Source: Gammaproteobacteria bacterium
Lineage (GTDB): Bacteria > Pseudomonadota > Gammaproteobacteria > Steroidobacterales > Woeseiaceae
Assembly: GCA_009937525.1 (NCBI GenBank)
Contig: JAACFE010000008.1
Coordinates: forward strand, 1 to 47,953
Reading direction: 5' to 3'
DNA: 47,953 nucleotides
Below the pieces are notes generated by a model. It was not told the origin of the DNA. It worked only from the letters and a program-made list of their open reading frames with translations, and ran no database searches. Below are positions 42,300-47,953 of this stretch, piece by piece; positions within the stretch are counted from its first letter, which is position 1, and each line of letters begins with the position of its first letter. Position numbers and translations under genes: made by a program.

Positions 42300-43709
42300 T
42301 CAGAGGCTGTAGTACATGTCGAATTCGACCGGATGCGTCGTCATACGCAGGCGCGTGACGTTTTCCATCTTCAGGTCGATATACGCGTCGATCAGGTCAT
42401 CGGAGAACACGTCACCGGCCTTCAGGAACTCACGATCCTCGTCGAGCGCCGCGAGCGCCTCATCGAGCGAGAAAGCCACGAGCTGCAGCTGCTTCTCCTC
42501 CTCGGGAGGCAGATCGTAGAGATCCTTGTCCATCGCATCGCCCGGGTTGATTTTGTTCTGGATGCCGTCGATGCCGGCCATCATCATCGCCGCGAACGCG
42601 AGGTAGGGGTTGGCCATCGAGTCCGGGAAGCGCACTTCGATGCGCCGCGCTCTGGGGTTCGATACGTACGGAATACGGATCGATGCAGAGCGGTTGCGCG
42701 CCGAGTACGCGAGGATCGTCGGTGCCTCGAATCCAGGCACCAGTCGCTTGTAGCTGTTCGTCGCCGGGTTGGTGAATGCATTGATGGCCTTTGCGTGCTT
42801 GATGATCCCGCCGATGTAGTGCAACGCCGTGTCGGACAGGCCGCCGTAGCCGTCACCCGAGAACAGGTTCTCACCGTCTTTGGCCAGCGACTGGTGGACG
42901 TGCATGCCATTACCGTTGTCGTTGACGAGTGGCTTCGGCATGAAGGTGGCGGTCTTGCCGAAAGCGTGGGCGACATTGTGCACGACGTATTTCAGGATCT
43001 GGACTTCGTCCGCCTTGCGCACCAGCGTATTGAACTTGACGCCGATTTCGCACTGGCCTGCCGTGGCAACCTCGTGGTGGTGCACCTCGGTCGAGAGCCC
43101 CAGCTCTTCGAGTGCCAGGCACATTGCGGATCGAATGTCGTGCAGCGAGTCGACCGGCGGCACCGGGAAATAGCCGCCCTTTACGGTCGGCCGGTGGCCG
43201 GTATTGCCTTCCTCGAGACTGCGGTCGGTATTCCAGGCGCCTTCCTCGGAGTCGACCTTGTAGAACGCGCCCTGCATCGAATCATCCCAGGACACGTTGT
43301 CGAAGACGAAAAACTCGTTCTCCGGACCGAAGAACGCGATGTCTGCAATACCGGTGGATTTCAGGTAAGCCTCGGCACGCTCGGCCAGCGAACGCGGGCA
43401 GCGGTCATACCCCTGCATCGTCGCCGGCTCGATAACGTTGCAGCGCAGGTTCATCGTGACCTCATCGGTGAAGATGTCGATGATGGCCGACGTTGGATCC
43501 GGCAGCAGGATCATGTCGGACTCGTTGATGCCCTTCCAGCCGGAAATGGACGAGCCGTCGAACATCTTGCCATCTTCGAACAGGTCCTCGTCGACCGTAT
43601 GGGACGGCACGGTGACGTGTTGTTCTTTGCCTTTCGTGTCCGTGAACCGAAAGTCGACAAATTTGACCTCTTTCTCTTTGATGAGGCCGAGTACCTCTGC
43701 GGGCGTCAT
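42300..43709 (-). CDS. glnA: Type I glutamine synthetase
   Basis: A 469-residue dodecameric enzyme that makes glutamine from glutamate and ammonia. Signatures are [19 protein letters not shown], the ATP-binding region [42 protein letters not shown] and [14 protein letters not shown]. The adenylylation-site region [13 protein letters not shown] carries the regulatory Tyr, so GlnE control is expected. GGAGGAAATC before the ATG is a strong ribosome site. Transcription should respond to nitrogen through the sigma-54/NtrC sites upstream. Confidence 0.98.
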   Translation of the reverse strand: MTPAEVLGLIKEKEVKFVDFRFTDTKGKEQHVTVPSHTVDEDLFEDGKMFDGSSISGWKGINESDMILLPDPTSAIIDIFTDEVTMNLRCNVIEPATMQGYDRCPRSLAERAEAYLKSTGIADIAFFGPENEFFVFDNVSWDDSMQGAFYKVDSEEGAWNTDRSLEEGNTGHRPTVKGGYFPVPPVDSLHDIRSAMCLALEELGLSTEVHHHEVATAGQCEIGVKFNTLVRKADEVQILKYVVHNVAHAFGKTATFMPKPLVNDNGNGMHVHQSLAKDGENLFSGDGYGGLSDTALHYIGGIIKHAKAINAFTNPATNSYKRLVPGFEAPTILAYSARNRSASIRIPYVSNPRARRIEVRFPDSMANPYLAFAAMMMAGIDGIQNKINPGDAMDKDLYDLPPEEEKQLQLVAFSLDEALAALDEDREFLKAGDVFSDDLIDAYIDLKMENVTRLRMTTHPVEFDMYYSL

Positions 43710-43773
43710 GATTTCCTCCAGGAGTCGCTATGCATAGAAACGGCCGGCAAAACCGGCCCGGTTGTCTCTGTGT

Positions 43774-43789
43774 TGCATTTAGCGTGCCA
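43774..43789 (-). promoter_or_regulatory. Sigma-54 promoter of glnA
   Basis: On the minus strand TGGCACG-CTAA-ATGCA fits the -24/-12 consensus, with GG (43788-43787) and GC (43776-43775) exactly 10 bp apart. It lies about 65 bp before the glnA ATG. A degenerate NtrC-like repeat, GCACCATTTTGGCAC (43784-43798), overlaps the -24 box. Confidence 0.85.
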
Positions 43790-43850
43790 AAATGGTGCTA
43801 AGGATAAGTGACTGTTTTTATTGAATATTGCCGCCAAGACCGCCGACAAC

Positions 43851-43869
43851 TCGCACCATTATAGTGCGA
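43851..43869. promoter_or_regulatory. NtrC binding site, proximal
   Basis: TCGCAC-CATTATA-GTGCGA, an inverted repeat matching the GCAC-N7-GTGC NtrC box. Its centre is about 97 bp upstream of the predicted sigma-54 transcription start. Confidence 0.75.
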
Positions 43870-43882
43870 ACCGGCCCGGCAA

Positions 43883-43899
43883 CGCACTAATTTAGTGCG
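43883..43899. promoter_or_regulatory. NtrC binding site, distal
   Basis: CGCACTAA-T-TTAGTGCG, a perfect inverted repeat of the NtrC-box type, centred 31 bp (about three helical turns) from the proximal site. This spacing resembles the paired enhancer sites of E. coli glnA. Confidence 0.75.
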
Positions 43900-43911
43900 A
43901 CGACTCGCCAA

Positions 43912-43926
43912 TGCACCGTTTTGGCA
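43912..43926. promoter_or_regulatory. Possible third, weaker NtrC site
   Basis: TGCACCGTTTTGGCA has one good half-site (GCACC) and one degenerate half (GGCA), spaced about 28 bp from the distal box. Weak. Confidence 0.4.
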
Positions 43927-43950
43927 AGCCTCCCCGGAGCGTTTATCGAC

Positions 43951-44000
43951 TGTAGGAGCGGCTCTCGAACCGCGATCGCGCGCCGAGGCGCGCTCCTACA
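43951..44000. repeat. REPIN-like element (family A), inverted copy
   Basis: The reverse complement of the 25496 copy with one base changed. The outer stem extends further here: ATCGA at 43945-43949 opposes TCGAT at 44002-44006. It lies between the glnA enhancers and glyQ and is followed by the second family B hairpin. Confidence 0.85.
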
Positions 44001-44031
44001 ATCGATGAGCACTCGGAAGGGTCCGGGCGGA

Positions 44032-44096
44032 CCGGGGCGTCTGTCGACCGAAGTAAAGCGCAGCGAAGCGAGCCATGAGGGAGACAAATGCCCCGG
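44032..44096 (-). repeat. Family B hairpin element, copy 2
   Basis: CCGGGGCGTCTGTC (44032-44045) pairs with GACAAATGCCCCGG (44083-44096) with one mismatch and one wobble. The loop holds the conserved GAAGTAAAGCGCAGC ... GCGAGCCATGA sequence, the reverse complement of the loop at 5850-5884. The stem bases differ from copy 1 but pairing is kept. Confidence 0.65.
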
Positions 44097-44187
44097 CCGC
44101 CCCCGGGGACACGAGCGGCAACGGTTCGAGAAGCGCCCCGGCGGTGGGCTCGTCGGGCCGGTGGTGTCCGAATCGGCCCGAGTACCC

Positions 44188-44193
44188 TATACT
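44188..44193 (+). promoter_or_regulatory. Candidate -10 element of the glyQS operon
   Basis: TATACT, 30 bp before the glyQ ATG, in an otherwise GC-rich stretch. No good -35 is visible at 16-18 bp. Weak call. Confidence 0.3.
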
Positions 44194-44223
44194 GCGCGGG
44201 TTTGGCCGCTAGTGAACCCCTCG

Positions 44224-45156
44224 ATGAGTGCCAAGGACGCACAATCTCTTCTCTCCTTCCAGGACCTGATTCTCCGCCTGCAGCAGTACTGGGCCGAGCG
44301 GGGCTGCGTCGTGATGCAGCCTTACGACAAGGAAATGGGTGCCGGAACCTTTCACCCGGCGACGTTCCTGCGTGCGGTGGGCCCCGAGCCCTGGAGCGCG
44401 GCTTACGTGCAGCCGAGCCGGCGGCCGACCGACGGCCGTTACGGCGACAACCCGTTCCGGCTACAGCACTATTACCAGTACCAGGTGGTCATCAAGCCCT
44501 CGCCGGACGATATCCAGGACCTCTACCTCGAGTCGCTCGAAGCAATCGGTATCGACACCCTGGTACACGACATTCGCTTTGTCGAAGACAACTGGGAGTC
44601 TCCGACGCTGGGTGCCTGGGGCCTCGGCTGGGAGGTCTGGCTGAACGGCATGGAGGTCACGCAGTTCACCTACTTCCAGCAGGTCGGTGGCCTGGAATGC
44701 CGCCCCGTAACGGGCGAAATCACCTATGGCCTCGAACGCCTGGCGATGTATCTGCAGAACGTCGAGAGCATTTTCGACATCGTCTGGACGGATGGCCCGC
44801 TCGGCCGCATCACCTACGGCGACGTCTATCACCAGAACGAGGTCGAGCAGTCCCGTTACAATTTCGACGAAGCCGACATCGATACGCTGTTCCACGACTT
44901 CGACCATGCCGAACACGACTGCGAGCGCCTCATCGGGCTGAACCTCGCACTGCCGGCCTACGAAAAAATGCTTGCCGCATCGCATCTCTTCAACCTGCTG
45001 GATGCCCGCCAGGCAATCTCGGTCAGCGAGCGCCAGCGCTATATCCTGCGCGTCCGTACCCTCGCGCGGGCCGTCGCCGAGGCCTACTACTCGAGCCGTG
45101 AGGCCCTCGGCTTCCCCATGGTCGAATCGGTGCGCGCCCGGAGCGAGCAAGCATGA
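44224..45156 (+). CDS. glyQ: Glycine-tRNA ligase alpha subunit
   Basis: From the ATG at 44224 (GTG 44212 possible) the product is 310 residues, close to E. coli GlyQ (303). It is the catalytic class II core of the alpha2beta2 enzyme. Signatures are [59 protein letters not shown] and [21 protein letters not shown]. The frame stays open upstream through the palindromic repeats, but that part is not coding. Its stop overlaps the glyS start. Confidence 0.97.
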   Translation: MSAKDAQSLLSFQDLILRLQQYWAERGCVVMQPYDKEMGAGTFHPATFLRAVGPEPWSAAYVQPSRRPTDGRYGDNPFRLQHYYQYQVVIKPSPDDIQDLYLESLEAIGIDTLVHDIRFVEDNWESPTLGAWGLGWEVWLNGMEVTQFTYFQQVGGLECRPVTGEITYGLERLAMYLQNVESIFDIVWTDGPLGRITYGDVYHQNEVEQSRYNFDEADIDTLFHDFDHAEHDCERLIGLNLALPAYEKMLAASHLFNLLDARQAISVSERQRYILRVRTLARAVAEAYYSSREALGFPMVESVRARSEQA

Positions 45157-47237
45157 AGCCCGCCGACCTGCTCGTCGAAATCGGTACCGAGGAGCTTCCG
45201 CCGAAAGCACTGCGCGGGCTGATGGACGCGTTCGCCGAAAATCTCGGCGGCGCCCTGGACGAAGCGCGCCTGGAACATGGCGACGTGCACGCCTATGCGA
45301 GCCCCCGTCGCCTCGCCGTCATCGTGGACAAGCTTTCGACAGGCCAGGAGGATCGGCGCTCGTCGCAAAAAGGTCCGCCCGTCTCGGTCGCGTATGACGA
45401 CGACGGCAATCCTCTGCCGCCCGCCACGGCGTTCGCGAAAAAGTGCGGCGTGGGCGTGGCCGACCTGCAGCGCATCAAGACGGACAAGGGCGAGTGGCTC
45501 GCGGCGGAGACCGTCGAACGCGGCAAGACGACGGCCGAGCTGTTGCCGGCCCTCATCGAAAAGGCACTGGCCGACCTGCCGATACCGCGCCGCATGCGCT
45601 GGGGTGCCGGTGACGCGGAGTTCGTGCGACCGGTCCACTGGATCGTGGTACTGCACGGCACCGACGTCGTCGACGGGGCCGTTATGGGTATCGCGTGCGG
45701 CAATACGACGATGGGTCACCGTTTTCATTCGAGGGGCCCGATCACGGTTTCCGCGCCGTCCGCTTACCTCGAGACCCTCGAGCGGGAAGGTCGCGTCGTC
45801 GCGGACTTCGACGTCCGCCGCGAACTCGTCCGCACGGGCGCGGAGGCGAAGGCGAAAGCGGCGAACGGCCACGTCGTCGACGGGGAGGCGCTCTACGACG
45901 AGGTCGCCGCGCTCGTGGAGTGGCCGGTCCCGGTGCTGGGGAGTTTCGACGAGGCGTTTCTCGAGCTGCCCCGCGAAGTCGTCGTTTCGACGCTGACCGG
46001 ACACCAGCGCTATTTTCCGATTGCAGACGATTCCGGCGCGCTCTTGCCGAGCTTCGTCACGGTCGCCAACCTGGAGAGCAAGGAACCCGACAAGGTTCGT
46101 GACGGCAACGAGCGCGTAATCCGGCCGCGACTGGCAGATGCAGCATTCTTCTGGGACAGCGACCGGCGCAAGGCGCTTACCACGCGGCGCGAAGCGTTAC
46201 GCGACGTGGTCTACCAGCGCGGCCTGGGCAGCCTTTACGACAAGAGCAGCCGGACCGCCGAAATCGCGGCCTGGATAGCTGAACGTCTCGGACTGGAGGG
46301 CTCTTCGATCGTGCGCGCCGCAGAGCTCTGCAAGTGCGACCTGCTGACCGGCATGGTCGGTGAATTTCCCGACCTTCAGGGCACGATGGGCCGCTACTAC
46401 GCGATATCCGACGGCGAATCCGACGTTGTGGCAGAGGCTATCGGCGAACACTACCAGCCGCGTTTTGCCGGCGACGCGCTGCCCGCGACGGAGGAAGGCC
46501 GCGTGCTTGCGATGGCGGACAAGCTCGACACCCTCGCCGGCATTTTCACGATCGGCAAGAAGCCGTCGGGCAACCGGGATCCGTTCGGCCTGCGCCGCTC
46601 GGCGCTGGGCGTCATTCGTCTTTCCATCGAATGCGGACTGGACCTTGATCTGAAAGCGCTGATCGAGCATGCGCTCGAACTGCAGCCGGCCGGTAAGGAA
46701 GGCGTGCAGGAACTGGCCGAATCCCTGTACACGTTCATAAGCGATCGGCTGCGACGCTATTTCCTCGACCGCGACCCCGGGCTGGATACGGAAACCTTCG
46801 ATGCGGTCATGGCGCGGCAACCGTCTTCCCTGGTGGATTTCGAACTGCGGCTGCAGGCCGTGCAGGCGTTCCTGCAACTGGACGAATCGCAAAGCCTGGC
46901 CTCGGCCAACAAGCGCATCGCGAACATTCTGCGGCAGGCCGAGGCCACGGAAACCAGCGACATCGACGAGGGCCTCCTCGAAGCGGGCGCCGAACGCGCG
47001 TTGTACGATGCGCTCGTTGCGGCCGAAGCGACGGTTCGGCCGTTACTCGATGAGCGCAATTACACGAACGCACTACGCGAGCTCGCCGCGCTTCGCGGTC
47101 CCGTGGACCGGTTCTTCGACGACGTCATGGTGATGGCGGACGAAGCGACCGTAAGATCCAATCGCCTCGCACTGCTTGCGGGACTGAGAGCCCTGTTTCT
47201 CGACGTCGCCGATATTTCCCGGCTGTCCGTCGCCTGA
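45153..47237 (+). CDS. glyS: Glycine-tRNA ligase beta subunit
   Basis: A 694-residue subunit (E. coli 689) that binds the tRNA. Signatures are [15 protein letters not shown] at the start, [59 protein letters not shown] and [26 protein letters not shown]. The C-terminal region is the anticodon-binding domain. ATG at 45153 overlaps the glyQ stop. Confidence 0.97.
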   Translation: MKPADLLVEIGTEELPPKALRGLMDAFAENLGGALDEARLEHGDVHAYASPRRLAVIVDKLSTGQEDRRSSQKGPPVSVAYDDDGNPLPPATAFAKKCGVGVADLQRIKTDKGEWLAAETVERGKTTAELLPALIEKALADLPIPRRMRWGAGDAEFVRPVHWIVVLHGTDVVDGAVMGIACGNTTMGHRFHSRGPITVSAPSAYLETLEREGRVVADFDVRRELVRTGAEAKAKAANGHVVDGEALYDEVAALVEWPVPVLGSFDEAFLELPREVVVSTLTGHQRYFPIADDSGALLPSFVTVANLESKEPDKVRDGNERVIRPRLADAAFFWDSDRRKALTTRREALRDVVYQRGLGSLYDKSSRTAEIAAWIAERLGLEGSSIVRAAELCKCDLLTGMVGEFPDLQGTMGRYYAISDGESDVVAEAIGEHYQPRFAGDALPATEEGRVLAMADKLDTLAGIFTIGKKPSGNRDPFGLRRSALGVIRLSIECGLDLDLKALIEHALELQPAGKEGVQELAESLYTFISDRLRRYFLDRDPGLDTETFDAVMARQPSSLVDFELRLQAVQAFLQLDESQSLASANKRIANILRQAEATETSDIDEGLLEAGAERALYDALVAAEATVRPLLDERNYTNALRELAALRGPVDRFFDDVMVMADEATVRSNRLALLAGLRALFLDVADISRLSVA

Positions 47238-47239
47238 CG

Positions 47240-47806
47240 ATGAGCGGTGCAACGCTCGGCAAGGGGCTGATCATTCTCGATCGCGACGGCGTGATCAATC
47301 ACGACTCCGAAAACTTCATCAAGAGCGAGGACGAATGGCAGCCGATTCCGGGCAGCCTGGAGGCGATCGCGGCGTTGACCAAGGCGGGTTTCACGCTGGC
47401 GGTTGCCAGCAACCAATCGGGTATCGCCCGCGGGCTCTTCGACCAGCGGACGCTCGATGCGATGCACGCCAAGATGCTGCGCCTGATCAACGAGGCCGGT
47501 GGCCACATCAGCCGTATCGTCATCTGCCCGCACGGGCCGGATGACGGCTGCGAGTGCCGCAAACCGAAACCCGGGATGCTCGAGCAGCTGGCGCAACACT
47601 TCGACACATCGCTCGCCGGCGTGCCGGTCATCGGCGATGCCCTGCGCGACCTGGAGGCCGCCGCGGCGGTCGGCGCCCGCCCCATTCTCGTTCGCAGCGG
47701 CAAGGGCCGCAGGACCGAGGCGGCGCTGCCGGAACGCTTTGCCACCGCCGCCGTTTACGATGATCTCGCCGCCGCCGCCCGCGCGCTGATCGCAGAGGTT
47801 CTGTGA
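47240..47806 (+). CDS. gmhB: D-glycero-beta-D-manno-heptose 1,7-bisphosphate 7-phosphatase
   Basis: A 188-residue HAD phosphatase of the ADP-heptose pathway for lipopolysaccharide core. The nucleophile motif is ILDRDGVIN, then VASNQSGIARGLF, and the zinc-binding loop CPHGPDDGCECRKPKPGM typical of GmhB. PVIGDALRDLEAAAAVGA holds the last acidic motif. It follows glyS by 2 bp and precedes the acyltransferase gene, the order known from Pseudomonas. Confidence 0.94.
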   Translation: MSGATLGKGLIILDRDGVINHDSENFIKSEDEWQPIPGSLEAIAALTKAGFTLAVASNQSGIARGLFDQRTLDAMHAKMLRLINEAGGHISRIVICPHGPDDGCECRKPKPGMLEQLAQHFDTSLAGVPVIGDALRDLEAAAAVGARPILVRSGKGRRTEAALPERFATAAVYDDLAAAARALIAEVL

Positions 47807-47807
47807 C

Positions 47808-47953
47808 GTGCAGTTGATCCGCTCGCTGTTGTTCCTTGCTTTCGGCGGCACTTCCGCCGCTATTGCGGCCTCGCTCGTGCTGCTCACTTTCTGGGCGCCG
47901 TCGCGCGTGCAATGGGCGATCACGGTCGGCTATTGCCGCCTCGCCGTCTGGGC
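47808..47953 (+). CDS. Probable 1-acyl-sn-glycerol-3-phosphate acyltransferase (5' end only)
   Basis: A GTG one base after the gmhB stop opens a frame of 48 codons to the window edge. It encodes a hydrophobic N-terminus (LIRSLLFLAFGGTSAAIAASLVLLTF) then WAPSRVQWAITVGYCRLAVW, matching the start of PlsC-type acyltransferases. The HxxxxD catalytic motif lies outside. The call rests largely on the glyQ-glyS-gmhB-plsC gene order. Confidence 0.65.
   Translation, partial: MQLIRSLLFLAFGGTSAAIAASLVLLTFWAPSRVQWAITVGYCRLAVW

Noticed and set aside
5831-44096. CRISPR-like repeats
   Set aside because: The repeated elements are dispersed singly, not in arrays with spacers, and no cas gene is present.
43921-44223. 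N-terminal extension of glyQ through the repeats
   Set aside because: The frame is open by chance across palindromes; GlyQ homologs begin near the ATG at 44224.

Overview
The window looks like chromosomal DNA of a GC-rich gammaproteobacterium. Several gene blocks follow orders known from Pseudomonas and its relatives: coxB-coxA-ctaG-coxC-DUF2909-SURF1, glnA-DUF4124-ntrB-ntrC, secB-grxC-rhodanese opposite envC-ctpA-yibQ, and glyQ-glyS-gmhB-plsC. It is probably not Pseudomonas itself. The cytochrome oxidase locus lacks ctaA, the dihydroorotate dehydrogenase is class 1B-like, and the gene mix differs. A marine or sediment lineage is possible, but I cannot name one. I saw no tRNA, rRNA, CRISPR array, prophage or transposase gene.

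Layout. 1-1542: comF (cut by the window edge) diverges from bioC. 1782-8407: an aa3-type cytochrome c oxidase locus with its assembly genes, ending in the heme O synthase ctaB; a DUF2909 gene is inverted inside it. 8404-9246: an EamA permease on the opposite strand. 9328-12847: an ECF sigma factor, a probable anti-sigma factor, a secreted protein that is about two thirds Asp/Glu, a strong terminator, then a TPR plus outer-membrane beta-barrel protein. 12912-17985: uvrD, trkA, trkH. 17989-21003: a TRAP transporter whose binding protein is encoded convergently. 21456-23455: dtd and tatABC. 23596-29592: a POT peptide transporter, an AbgT transporter and a HerA-like ATPase. 29619-33735 (minus): envC, ctpA, yibQ and, translationally coupled at the end, a protein with six Kazal-type inhibitor domains. 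33837-36098: rhodanese, grxC, secB, gpsA. 36194-39092: an FAD-linked oxidoreductase, trmL (minus) and a class 1B DHODH. 39188-43709 (minus): ntrC, ntrB, DUF4124, glnA, with a sigma-54 promoter and NtrC enhancer sites upstream of glnA. 44224 to the end: glyQ, glyS, gmhB and the start of a plsC-like gene.

Two families of small dispersed palindromes sit in the intergenic gaps. Family A is REPIN-like: two inverted GTAGGAGC half-elements, four copies at 5915, 25496, 39137 and 43951. Family B is a hairpin of about 65 bp with a conserved loop, two copies at 5831 and 44032, each lying beside a family A copy. No RAYT transposase is present here to mobilise family A.

The points most worth following are: the polyacidic secreted protein with its ECF sigma neighbours; the six-headed Kazal protein in a cell-wall operon; the paired A/B palindromes; the apparently non-canonical starts of gpsA (ATA) and ntrB (no ATG/GTG/TTG); and the missing heme A synthase gene in the oxidase locus.
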